Positions 37,391-51,000 of a DNA stretch of 64,000 nucleotides are shown here, in pieces. The position numbers and the translations under genes are program-made. Source of the DNA: Apoderus coryli (Eukaryota; Arthropoda; Insecta; Coleoptera; Attelabidae); the NCBI GenBank assembly GCA_911728435.2, contig OU452217.1, positions 868,001-932,000 on the forward strand. Direction: 5' to 3'. The number at the start of each line of letters is the position of its first letter. Within the stretch, counting starts at the first letter, position 1. The notes below the pieces were generated by a model. That model was not told where the DNA came from. It made no database searches and worked only from the letters and a program-made list of their open reading frames with translations.

Positions 37391-39040
37391 AGAACGATTT
37401 AGAGCGTTTATTTAAATAATTGTGTTATTTATATTTAAAAAGTAAAGTGTCTACCAAAAAGCTGTTTTCTCTCTAAGAATTTAAAAACTAAATTTTATTA
37501 GGAAAAAGAAATTACCATAAGCATAAAAAAGCAATTTAGAACGAATTAGAGCGTTTAGTTAAGAAATGGTGTTATTTATATTTAAAAAGTAAAGTGTCTA
37601 CCAAAAAACTGTTTTTTCTCTAAGAATTTAAAACTGAATGTGTTAGTAAAAAGAAGATAGAATAAGCATAAAAAAGCAATTTAAAACGATTTAGAGCGTT
37701 TAATTAAGAAATTGTGTTATTTAGATTTAAAAAGTAAAGTTTCTAACAAAAAGCTGTTTTCTCTTTTAGAATTTAAAACTAAATTTTATTAATTAAAAGA
37801 AATTAGAATAAGCATAAAAAAGCAATTTAGAACGAATTAGAGCGTTTAGTTAAGAAATGGTGTTATTTATATTTAAAAAGTAAAGTGTCTACCAAAAAAC
37901 TGTTTTTTCTCTAAGAATTTAAAACTGAATGTGTTAGTAAAAAGAAGATAGAATAAGCATAAAAAAGCAATTTAGAACGATTTAGAGCGTTTAGTTAAGA
38001 AATTGTGTTATTTAGATTTAAAAAGTAAAGTTTCTACCAAAAAGCTGCTTTCTCTTTTAGAATTTAAAACTAAATCTATTAGTAAAAAAAAAATTAGAAT
38101 AAGCATAAAAAAGCAATTTAGAACGAATTGGAGCGTTTAGTTAAGAAATTGTGTTATTTATATTTAAAAAGTAAAGTGTCTACCACAAAGCTGTTTTCTC
38201 TCTAAGAATTTAAAACTAAATTTGTTAGTAAAAAGAAATATGGATAAGCATAAAAAAGCAATTTAGAACGATTTAGAGCGTTTATTTAAATAATTGTGTT
38301 ATTTATATTTAAAAAGTAAAGTGTCTACCAAAAAGCTGTTTTCTCTCTAAGAATTTAAAACTAAATTTTATTAGTTAAAAGAAATTAGAATAAGCATAAA
38401 AAAGCAATTTATAACGAATTAGAGCGTTTAGTTAAGAAATTGTGTTATTTAGATTTAAAAAGTAAAGTTTCTACCAAAAAGCTGCTTTCTCTTTTAGAAT
38501 TTAAAACTAAATTTATTAGTAAAAAAAATTAGAATAAGCATAAAAAAGCAATTTAGAACGAATTAGAGCGTTTAGTTAAGAAATTGTGTTATTTATATTT
38601 AAAAAGTAAAGTGTCTACCAAAAAGCTGTTTTCTCTCTAAGAATTTAAAACTAAATTTGTTAGTAAAAAGAAATATGGATAAGCATAAAAAAGCAATTTA
38701 GAACGATTTAGAGCGTTTATTTAAATAATTGTGTTATTTATATTTAAAAAGTAAAGTGTCTACCAAAAAGCTGTTTTCTCTCTAAGAATTTAAAACTAAA
38801 TTTTATTAGGAAAAAGAAATTAGAATAAGCATAAAAAAAGCAATTTAGAACGAATTAGAGCGTTTAGTTAAGAAATTGTGTTATTTAGATTTAAAAAGTA
38901 AAGTTTCTACCAAAAAGCTGTTTTCTCTTTTAGAATGAAAAACTAAATTTATTAGTAAAAATAAATTAGAATAAGCATAAAAAAGCAATTTAGAACGAAT
39001 TAGAGCGTTTAGTTAAGAAATTGTGTTATTTATATTTAAA
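37390..39040 (+). repeat. Linker stretch between large duplications, with a 291-bp dimer
   Basis: Satellite lying between the right end of D2 left copy and the left end of D1 right copy. It has a dimer repeat at an offset of 291 bp (ccaaaaaactg at 37601 and 37892, with aactgaatgtg), then units with gctgctttctctttt and gaaatatggataag that resemble 1-2.1 kb and 8.8-9.3 kb, so this stretch is most like the left edge of the window. Nothing other than satellite is seen. Confidence 0.7.
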
Positions 39041-42000
39041 AAGTAAAGTGTCTACCAAAAAGCTGTTTTCTCTCTAAGAATTTAAAACTAAATTTGTTAG
39101 TAAAAAGAAATATGGATAAGCATAAAAAAGCAATTTAGAACGATTTAGAGCGTTTATTTAAATAATTGTGTTATTTATATTTAAAAAGTAAAGTGTCTAC
39201 CAAAAAGCTGTTTTCTCTCTAAGAATTTAAAACTAAATTTTATTAGGAAAAAGAAATTAGAATAAGCATAAAAAAAGCAATTTAGAACGAATTAGAGCGT
39301 TTAGTTCAGAAATTTTGTTATTTAGATTTAAAAAGTAAAGTTTCTAACAAAAAGCTGTTTTCTCTTTTAGAATGAAAAACTAAATTTATTAGTAAAAATA
39401 AATTAGAATAAGCATAAAAAAGCAATTTAGAACGAATTAGAGCGTTTAGTTAAGAAATTGTGTTATTTATATTTAAAAAGTAAAGTGTCTACCAAAAAGC
39501 TGTTTTCTCTCTAAGAATTTAAAACTAAATTTTATTAGTAAAAAGAAATTCGAATAAGCATAAAAAAGCAATTTAGAACTATTTAAAGCGTTTATATAAA
39601 AATTTGTGTTATTTATATTTAAAAAGAGAATTGTCTACCAAAAAGCTGTTTTTTCCCTAAGAATTTAAAACTAAATTTGTTAGTAAAAAGAAATTAGAAT
39701 AAGCATGAAAAAGCAATTTAGAACGATTTAGAGCGTTAATTTAAAAAATTGTGTTATTTAGATTTAAAATTAAAGTTTCTACAAAATAGCTGTTTTCTCT
39801 CTAAGAATTTAAAACTAAATTTTATTAGTAAAAAGAAATTCGAATAAGCATAAAAAAGCAATTTAGAACTATTTAAAGCGTTTATTTAAAAATTTGTGTT
39901 ATTTATATTTAAAAAGTAAAGTGTCTACCAAAAAACTGTTTTCTCTCTAAGAATTTAAAACTAAATTTGTTAGTAAAAATAAATTAGAATAAGCATAAAA
40001 TAGCAGTTTAGAACGATTTAGAGCGTTTAGTTAAGAAATAGTGTTATTTATATTTAAAAAGTAAAGTGGCTACCAAAAAACTGTTTTCTCTGTAAGAATT
40101 TAAAACTAAATGCGTTAGTAAAAAGAAGATAGAATAAGCATAAAAAAGCAATTTAGAACGATTTAGAGCGTTTAGTTAAGAAATTGTGCTATTTAGATTT
40201 AAAAAGTAAAGTTTCTATCAAAAAGCTGTTTACTCTCTAAGAATTTAAAACTAAATTTTATTAGGAAAAAGAAATTACAATAAGCATAAAAAAGCAATTA
40301 GAACGAATTAGAGCGTTTAGTTAAGAAATTGTGTTATTTATATTTAAAAAGTAAAGAGTCTACCAAAAAGCTGTTTTCTCTCTAAGAATTTAAAACTAAA
40401 TTTTATTAGTAAAAAGAAATTCGAATAAGCATAAAAAAGCAATTTAGAACTATTTAAAGCGTTTATTTAAAAATTTGTGTTATTTATATTTAAAAAGTAA
40501 AGTGTCTACCAAAAAGCTGTTTTCTCTCTAAGAATTTAAAACTAAATTTGTTAGTAAAATGGAATTAGAATAAACATAAAAAAGCAATTTAGAAGGAATT
40601 AGAGCGTTTAGTTAAGAAATTGTGTTATTTATATTTAAAAAGTAAAGTGTCTACCAAAAAGCTGTTTTCTCTCTAAGAATTTAAAACTAAATTTTATTAG
40701 TAAAAAGAAATTAGAATAAGCATAAAAAAGCAATTTAGAAGGAATTAGAGCGTTTAGTTAAGAAATTGTGTTATTTATATTTAAAAAGTGAAGCGTCTAC
40801 CAAAAAGCTGTTTTCTCTCTAAGAATTTAAAACTAAATTTGTTAGTAAAAATAAATTAGAATAAGCATAAAATAGCAGTTTAGAACGATTTAGAGCGTTT
40901 AGTTAAGAAATAGTGTTATTTATATTTAAAAAGTAAAGTTTCTATCAAAAAGCTGTTTACTCTCTAAGAATTTAAAACTAAATTTTATTAGGAAAAAGAA
41001 ATTACAATAAGCATAAAAAAGCAATTAGAACGAATTAGAGCGTTTAGTTAAGAAATTGTGTTATTTATATTTAAAAAGTAAAGTGTCTACCAAAAAGCTG
41101 TTTTCTCTCTAAGAATTTAAAACTAAATTTTATTAGGAAAAAGAAATTAGAATAAGCATAAAAAAAGCAATTTAGAACTATTTAAAGCGTTTATTTAAAA
41201 ATTTGTGTTATTTATATTTAAAAAGTAAAGTGTCTACCAAAAAGCTGTTTTCCCTCTAAGAATTTAAAACTAAATTTGTTAGTAAAATGGAATTAGAATA
41301 AACATGAAAAAGCAATTTAGAACGATTTAGAGCGTTTATTTAAAAAATTGTGTTATTTAGATTTAAAAAGTAAAGTTTCTACAAAAAAGCTGTTTTCTCT
41401 CTAAGAATTTAAAACTAAATTTTATTAGGAAAAAGAAATTAGAATAAGCATAAAAAACGCAATTTAGAACGAATTAGAGCGTTTAGTTCAGAAATTGTGT
41501 TATTTAGATTTAAAAAGTAAAGTTTCTATCAAAAAGCTGTTTACTCTCTAAGAATTTAAAACTAAATTTTGTTAGGAAAAAGAAATTACAATAAGCATAA
41601 AAAAGCAATTAGAACGAATTAGAGCGTTTAGTTAAGAAATTGTGTTATTTATATTTAAAAAGTAAAGTGTCTACCAAAAAGCTGTTTTCTCTCTTTGAAT
41701 TTAAAACTAAATTTTATCAGTAAAAAGAAATTCGAAAAAGCATAAAAAAGCAATTTAGAACTATTTAAAGCGTTTATTTAAAAATTTGTGTTATTTATAT
41801 TTAAAAAGTAAAGTGTCTACCAAAAAGCTGTTTTCTCTCTAAGAATTTAAAACTCAATTTGTTAGTAAAATGGAATTAGAATAAACATGAAAAAGCAATT
41901 TAGAACGATTTAGAGCGTTTATTTAAAAAATTGTGTTATTTAGATTTAAAAAGTAAAGTTTCTACAAAAAAGCTGTTTTCTCTCTAAGAATTTAAAACTA

Positions 42001-45000
42001 AATTTTACTAGGAAAAAGAAATTAGAATAAGCATAAAAAAAGCAATTTAGAACGAATTAGAGCGTTTAGTTCAGAAATTGTGTTATTTAGATTTAAAAAG
42101 TAAAGTTTCTAACAAAAAGCTGTTTTCTCTTTTAGAATTTAAAACTAAATTTTATTAATTAAAAGAAATTAGAATAAGCATTAAAAAGCAATTTAGAACA
42201 AATTAGAGCGTTTAGTTAAGAAATGGTGTTATTTATATTTAAAAAGTAAAGTGTCTACCAAAAAACAGTTTTCTCTCTAAGAATTTAAAACTGAATGTGT
42301 TAGTAAAAAGAAGATAGAATAAGCATAAAAAAGCAATTTAGAACGATTTAGAGCGTTTAGTTAAAAAATTGTGTTATTTAGATTTAAAAAGTAAAGTTTC
42401 TATCAAAATGCTGTTTACTCTCTAAGAATTTAAAACTAAATTTTATTAGGAAAAAGAAATTACAATAAGCATAAAAAAGCAATTAGAACGAATTAGAGCG
42501 TTTAGTTAAGAAATTGTGTTATTTATATTTAAAAAGTAAAGTGTCTACCAAAAAGCTGTTTTCTCTCTTTGAATTTAAAACTAAATTTTATTAGTAAAAA
42601 GAAATTCGAATAAGCATAAAAAAGCAATTTAGAACTATTTAAAGCGTTTATTTAAAAATTTGTGTTATTTATATTTAAAAAGTAAAGTGTCTACCAAAAA
42701 GCTGTTTTCTCTCTAAGAATTTAAAACTCAATTTCTTAGTAAAATGGAATTAGAATAAACATGAAAAAGCAATTTAGAACGATTTAGAGCGTTTATTTAA
42801 AAAATTGTGTTATTTAGATTTAAAAAGTAAAGTGTCTACCAAAAAGCTGTTTTCTCTCTAAGAATTTAAAACTAAATTTTATTAGGAAAAAGAAATTAGA
42901 ATAAGCATAAAAAAAGCAATTTAGAACGAATTAGAGCGTTTAGTTCAGAAATTGTGTTATTTAGATTTAAAAAGTAAAGTTTCTAACAAAAATCTGTTTT
43001 CTCTTTTAGAATGTAAAACTAAATTTTATTAATTAAAAGAAATTAGAATAAGCATTAAAAAGCAATTTAGAACAAATTAGAGCGTTTAGTTAAGAAATGG
43101 TGTTATTTATATTTAAAAAGTAAAGTGTCTACCAAAAAACAGTTTTCTCTCTAAGAATTTAAAACTGAATGTGTTAGTAAAAAGAAGATAGAATAAGCAT
43201 AAAAAATCAATTTAGAACGATTTAGAGCGTTTAGTTAAGAAATTGTGTTATTTAGATTTAAAAAGTAAAGTGTTTACCAAAAAGCTGTTTTCTCTCTAAG
43301 AATTGAAAACTAAATTTTATTAGGAAAAAGAAATTAGAATAAGCATAAAAAAGCAATTTAGAACGAATTAGAGCGTTTAGTTAAAAAATTGTGTTATTTA
43401 GATTTAAAAAGTAGTGTCTACCAAAAAGCTTTTTTTTTCTCTAAGAATTTAAAACTAAATTTGTTAGTAAAAAGAAGATAGAATAAGCATAAAAAAGCAA
43501 TTTAGAACGATTTAGAGCGTTTAGTTAAGAAATTGTGTTATTTAGATTTAAAAAGTAAAGTGTCTACCAAAAAGATGTTTTCTCTCTAAGAATTTAAAAC
43601 TAAATTTTATTAGTAAAAAGAAATTAGAATAAGCATAAAAAAGCAATTTAGAAGGAATACAAGCGTTTAGTTAAGAAATTGTGTTATTTAGATTTAAAAA
43701 GTAAAGTGTCTACCAAAAAGCTGTTTTCTCTCTAAGAATTGAAAACTAAATTTTATTAGGAAAAAGAAATTAGAATAAGCATAAAAAAGCAATTTAGAAC
43801 GAATTAGAGCGTCTAGTTAAAAAATTGTGTTATTTAGATTTAAAAAGTAAAGTGTCTACCAAAAAGCTGTTTTCTCTCTAAGAATTTAAAACTAAATTTG
43901 TTAGTAAAAAGGAATTAGAATAAGCATGAAAAAGCAATTTAGAACGATTTAGAGCGTTAATTTAAAAAATTGTGTTATTTAGGTTTAAAAAGTAAAGTTT
44001 CTACAAAATAGCTGTTTTCTCTCTAAGAATTTAAAACTAAATTTTATTAGGAAAAAGAAATTAGAATAAGCATAAAAAAAGCAATTTAGAACGAATTAGA
44101 GCGTTTAGTTCAGAAATTGTGTTATTTAGATTTAAAAAGTAAAGTTTCTAACAAAAATCTGTTTTCTCTTTTAGAATGTAAAACTAAATTTATTAGTAAA
44201 AAGAAATTAGAATAAGCATAAAAAAGCAATTTAGAACGAATTAGAGCGTTTATTTAAAAAATTGTGTTATTTAGATTTAAAAAGTAAAGTTTCTACAAAA
44301 TAGCTGTTTTCTCTCTAAGAATTTAAAACTACATTTTATAAGGAAAAAGAAATTAGAATAAGCATAAAAAAGCAATTTAGAACGAATTAGAGCGTTTAGT
44401 TCAGAAATTGTGTTATTTAGATTTAAAAAGTAAAGTTTCTAACAAAAAGCTGTTTTCTCTTTTAGAATTTAAAACTAAATTTTATTAGTTAAAAGAATTT
44501 AGAATAAGCATAAAAAAGCAATTTAGAACGAATTAGAGCGTTTAGTTAAGAAATGGTGTTATTTATATTTAAAAAGTAAAGTGTCTACCAAAAAACTGTT
44601 TTCTCTGTAAGAATTTAAAACTACATGCGTTAGTAAAAAGAAGATAGAATAAGCATAAAAAAAACAATTTAGAACGATTTAGAGCATTTAGTTAAGAAAT
44701 TGTGTTATTTAGATTTAAAAAGTAAAGTTTCTATCAAAAAGCTGTTTACTCTCTAAGAATTTAAAACTAAATTTTATTAGGAAAAAGAAATTGGAATAAG
44801 CATAAAAAAGCAATTTAGAACGATTTAGAGCGTTTATTTAAAAAATTGTTTTATTTATATTTAAAAAGTAAAGTGTCTACCAAAAAGCTGTTTTCTCTTT
44901 TAAAATTTAAAACTAAATTTTATTAGTAAAAAGAAATTACAATAAGCATAAAAAAGCAATTAGAACGAATTAGAGCGTTTAGTTAAGAAATTGTGTTATT

Positions 45001-48000
45001 TAGATTTAAAAAGTAAAGTGTCTACCAAAAAGCTGGTTTCTCTCTAAGAATTTAAAACTAAATTTGTTAGTAAAAAGGAATTAGAATAAGCATAAAAAGC
45101 AATTTAGAACGATTTAGAGCGTTTATTTAAAAAATTGTGTTATTTAGATTTAAAAAGTAAAGTTTCTACCAAAAAGCTGTTTTCTCTCTAAGAAGAATTT
45201 AAAACTTAATTTTATTAGGAAAAAGAAATTAGAATAAAAATAAAAAAGCAATTTAGAACGAATTAGAGCGTTTAGATAAGAAATTGGGTTATTTATATTT
45301 AAAAAGTAAAGTGTCTACCAAAAAGCTGTTTTCTCTCTAACAATTTAAAACTAAATTTGTTAGTAAAAATAAATTAGAATAAGCATAAAAAAGCAGTTTA
45401 GAACGATTTAGAGCGTTTAGTTAAGAAATGGTGTTATTTAGATTTAAAAAGTAAAGTGGCTACCAAAAAACTGTTCTCTCTGTAAGAATTTAAAACTAAA
45501 TGCGTTAGTAAAAAGAAGATAGAATAAGCATAAAAAAGCAATTTAGAAACGATTTAGAGCGTTTAGTTAAGAAATTGTGTTATTTAGATTTAAAAAGTAA
45601 AGTTTCTATCAAAAAGCTGTTTACTCTCTAAGAATTTAAAACTAAATTTTATTAGGAAAAAGAAATTACAATAAGCATAAAAAAGCAATTAGAACGAATT
45701 AGAGCGTTTAGTTAAGAAATTGTGTTATTTATATTTAAAAAGTAAAGTGTCTACCAAAAAGCTGTTTTCTCTCTAAGAATTTAAAACTAAATTTTATTAA
45801 TTAAAAGAAATTAGAATAAGCATTAAAAAGCAATTTAAAACGAATTAGAGCTTTTAGTTAAGAAATGGTGTTATTTATATTTAAAAAGTAAAGTTTCTAC
45901 AAAAAAGCTGTTTTCTCTCTAAGAATTTAAAACTAAATTTTATTAGGAAAAAGAAATTAGAATAAGCATAAAAAAAGCAATTTAGAACGAGTTAGACCGT
46001 TTAGTTCAGAAATTGTGTTATTTAGATTTAAAAAGTAAAGTGTCTACCAAAAAGCTGTTTTCTCTTTTAGAATTTAAAACTAAATTTTATTAATTAAAAG
46101 AAATTAGAATAAGCATTAAAAAGCAATTTAAAACGAATTAGAGCTTTTAGTTAAGAAATGGTGTTATTTATATTTAAAAAGTAAAGTTTCTACAAAAAAG
46201 CTGTTTTCTCTCTAAGAATTTAAAACTAAATTTTATTAGGAAAAAGAAATTAGAATAAGCATAAAAAAGCAATTAGAACGAATTAGAGCGTTTAGTTAAG
46301 AAATTGTGTTATTTATATTTAAAAAGTAAAGTTTCTACAAAAAAGCTGTTTTCTCTCTAAGAATTTAAAACTGAATGTGTTAGTAAAAAGAAGATAGATT
46401 AAGCATAAAAAAGCAATTTAGAACGATTTAGAGCGTTTAGTTAAGAAATTGTGTTATTTAGATTTAAAAATTAAAGTGTCTACCAAAAAGCTGTTTTCTC
46501 TCTAAGAATTGAAAACAAAATTTTATTAGGAAAAAGAAATTAGAATAAGCATAAAAAAGCAATATAGAACGAGTTAGACCGTTTAGTTCAGAAATTGTGT
46601 TATTTAGATTTAAAAAGTAAAGTGTCTACCAAAAAGCTGTTTTCTCTCTAAGAATTTAAAACTAAATTTGTTAGTAAAATGGAATTAGAATAAACATGAA
46701 AAAGCAATTTAGAACGATTTAGAGCGTTTATTTAAAAAATTGTGTTATTTAGATTTAAAAAGTAAAGTTTCTACAAAAAAGCTGTTTTCTCTCTAAGAAT
46801 TTAAAACTAAATTTTATTAGGAAAAAGAAATTAGAATAAGCATAAAAAAGCAATATAAAACGAATTAGAGCGTTTAGTTAAAAAATTGTGTTATTTAGAT
46901 TTAAAAAGTAAAGTGTCTACCAAAAAGCTGTTTTCTCTCTAAGAATTTAAAACTAAATTTGTTAGTAAAAAGAAATTAGAATAAGCATAAAAAAGCAATT
47001 TAGAACGATTTAGAGCGCTTATTTAAAAAATTGTGTTATTTATATTTAAAAAGTAGTGTCTACCAAAAAGCTTTTTTTTTCTCTAAGAATTTAAAACTAA
47101 ATTTGTTAGTAAAAAGAAGATAGAATAAGCATAAAAAAGCAATTTAGAACGAATTAGAGCGTTTAGTTAAGAAATTGTGTTATTTAGATTTAAAAAGTAA
47201 GGTGTCTACCAAAAAGATGTTTTCTCTCTAAGAATTTAAAACTAAATTTTATTAGTAAAAAGAAATTAGAATAAGCATAAAAAAGCAATTTAGAACGAAT
47301 TAGAGCGTTTAGTTAAGAAATTGTGTTATTTATATTTAAAAAGTAAAGTGTCTACCAAAAAGCTGTTTTCTCTCTAAGAATTTAAAACTAAATTTTATTA
47401 GGAAAAAGAAATTAGAATAAGCATAAAAAAAGCAATTTAGAACGAATTAGAGCGTTTAGTTCAGAAATTGTGTTATTTAGATTTAAAAAGTAAAGTTTCT
47501 AACAAAAAGCTGTTTTCTCTTTTAGAATTTAAAACTAAATTTTATTAATTAAAAGAAATTAGAATAAGCATTAAAAAGCAATTTAAAACGAATTAGAGCG
47601 TTTAGTCAAGAAATGGTGTTATTTATATTTAAAAAGTAAAGTTTCTACAAAAAAGCTGTTTTCTCTCTAAGAATTTAAAACTTAATTTTATTAGGAAAAA
47701 GAAATTAGAATAAGCATAAAAAAAGCAATTTAGAACGAGTTAGACCGTTTAGTTCAGAAATTATGTTATTTAGATTTAAAAAGTAAAGTTTCTAACAAAA
47801 AGCTGTTTTCTCTTTTAGAATTTAAAACTAAATTTTATTAATTAAAAGAAATTAGAATAAGCATTAAAAAGCAATTTAGAACGAATTAGAGCGTTTAGTT
47901 AAGAAATGGTGTTATTTATATTTAAAAAGTAAAGTGTCTACCAAAAAACTGTTTTCTCTCTAAGAATTTAAAACTGAATGTGTTAGTAAAAAGAAGATCG

Positions 48001-51000
48001 AATAAGCATAAAAAAGCAATTTAGAACGATTTAGAGCGTTTAGTTAAGAAATTGTGTTATTTAGATTTAAAAATTAAAGTGTCTACCAAAAAGCTGTTTT
48101 CTCTCTAAGAATTGAAAACAAAATTTTATTAGGAAAAAGAAATTAGAATAAGCATAAAAAAGCAATATAGAACGAGTTAGACCGTTTAGTTCAGAAATTG
48201 TGTTATTTAGATTTAAAAAGTAAAGTGTCTACCAAAAAGCTGTTTTCTCTCTAAGAATTTAAAACTAAATTTGTTAGTAAAATGGAATTAGAATAAACAT
48301 GAAAAAGCAATTTAGAACGATTTAGAGCGTTTATTTAAAAAATTGTGTTATTTAGATTTAAAAAGTAAAGTTTCTACAAAAAGCTGTTTTCTCTCTAAGA
48401 ATTTAAAACTAAATTTTATTAGGAAAAAGAAATTAGAATAAGCATAAAAAAACAATATAGAACGAATTAGAACGTTTAGTTAAAAAATTGTGTTATTTAG
48501 ATTTAAAAAGTAAAGTGTCTACCAAAAAGCTGTTTTCTCTCTAAGAATTTAAAACTAAATTTGTTAGTAAAAAGAAATTAGAATAAGCATAAAAAAGCAA
48601 TTTAGAACGATTTAGAGCGCTTATTTAAAAAATTGTGTTATTCATATTTAAAAAGTAGTGTCTACCAAAAAGCTTTTTTTTTCTCTAAGAATTTAAAACT
48701 AAATTTGTTAGTAAAAAGAAATATGAATAAGCATAAAAAAGCAATTTAGAACGATTTAGAGCGTTTATTTAAAAAATTGTGTTATTTAGATTTAAAAAGT
48801 AAAGTGTCTACCAAAAAGCTGTTTTCTCTCTAAGAATTTAAAACTAAATTTGTTAGTAAAAAGAAATTAGAATAAGCATAAAAAAGCAATTTAGAACGAT
48901 TTAGAGCGCTTATTTAAAAAATTGTGTTATTTATATTTAAAAAGTAGTGTCTACCAAAAAGCTTTTTTTTTCTCTAAGAATTTAAAACTAAATTTGTTAG
49001 TAAAAAGAAGATAGAATAAGCATAAAAAAGCAATTTAGAAGGAATTAAAGCGTTTAGTTAAGAAATTGTGTTATTTATATTTAAAAAGTAAAGTGTCTAC
49101 CAAAAAGCTGTTTTCTCTCTAAGAATTTAAAACTAAATTTGTTAGTAAAAAGAAATATGAATAAGCATAAAAAAGCAATTTAGAACGAATTAGAGCGTTT
49201 ATTTAAAAAATTGTGTTATTTATATTTAAAAAGTAAAGTGTCTACCAAAAAGCTGTTTTCTCTCTAAGAATTTAAAACTAAATTTGTTAGTAAAAAGGAA
49301 TTAGAATAAGCATGAAAAAGCAATTTAGAACGATTTAGAGCGTTTATTTAAAAAATTGTGTTATTTAGATTTAAAAAGTAAAGTTTCTACAAAATAGCTG
49401 TTTTCTCTCTAAGAATTTAAAACTAAACTTTATTAGGAAAAAGAAATTAGAATAAGCATAAAAAAAGCAATTTAGAACGATTTAGAGCGTTTAGTTCAGA
49501 AATTGTGTTATTTAGATTTAAAAAGTAAAGTTTCTAACAAAAATCTGTTTTCTCTTTTAGAATGTAAAACTAAATTTATTAGTAAAAAGAAATTAGAATA
49601 AGCATAAAAAAGCAATTTAGAACGAATTAGAGCGTTTATTTAAAAAAATGTGTTATTTAGATTTAAAAAGTAAAGTTTCTACAAATAGCTGTTTTCTCTC
49701 TAAGAATTTAAAACTAAATTTTATTAGGAAAAAGAAATTAGAATAAGCATAAAAAAAGCAATTTAGAACGAATTAGAGCGTTTAGTTCAGAAATTGTGTT
49801 ATTTAGATTTAAAAAGTAAAGTTTCTAACAAAAAGCTGTTTTCTCTTTTAGAATTTAAAACTAAATTTTATTAGTTAAAAGAATTTAGAATAAGCATAAA
49901 AAAGCAATTTAGAACGAATTAGAGCGTTTAGTTAAGAAATGGTGTTATTTATATTTAAAAAGTAAAGTGTCTACCAAAAAACTGTTTTCTCTGTAAAAAT
50001 TTAAAACTAAATGCGTTAGTAAAAAGAAGATAGAATAAGCACAACAAAAAAAAACAATTTAGAACGATTTAGAGCGTTTATTTAAAAAATTGTGTTATTT
50101 ATATTTAAAAAGTAAAGTGTCTACCAAAAAGCTGTTTTCTCTCTAAGAATTTAAAACTAAATTTGTTAGTAAAAAGGAATTAGAATAAGCATGAAAAAGC
50201 AACTTAGAACGATTTAGAGCGTTTATTTAAAAAATTGTGTTATTGAGATTTAAAAAGTAAAGTTTCTACAAAATAGCTGTTTTCTCTCTAAGAATTTAAA
50301 ACTAAATTTTATTAGGAAAAAGAAATTAGAATAAGCATAAAAAAAGCAATTTAGAACGATTTAGAGCGTTTAGTTCAGAAATTGTGTTATTTAGATTTAA
50401 AAAGTAAAGTTTCTAACAAAAATCTGTTTTCTCTTTTAGAATGTAAAACTAAATTTATTAGTAAAAAGAAATTAGAATAAGCATAAAAAAGCAATTTAGA
50501 ACGAATTAGAGCGTTTATTTAAAAAAATGTGTTATTTAGATTTAAAAAGTAAAGTATCTACAAAATAGCTGTTTTCTCTCTAAGAATTTAAAACTAAATT
50601 TTATTAGGAAAAAGAAATTAGAATAAGCATAAAAAAGCAATTTAGAACGAATTAGAGCGTTTAGTTCAGAAATTGTGTTATTTAGATTTAAAAAGTAAAG
50701 TTTCTAACAAAAAGCTGTTTTCTCTTTTAGAATTTAAAACTAAATTTTATTAGTTAAAATAATTTAGAATAAGCATAAAAAAGCAATTTAGAACGAATTA
50801 GAGCGTTTAGTTAAGAAATGGTGTTATTTATATTTAAAAAGTAAAGTGTCTACCAAAAAACTGTTTTCTCTGTAAAAATTTAAAACTAAATGCGTTAGTA
50901 AAAAGAAGATAGAATAAGCACAACAAAAAAAAACAATTTAGAACGATTTAGAGCGTTTATTTAAAAAATTGTGTTATTTATATTTAAAAAGTAAAGTGTC

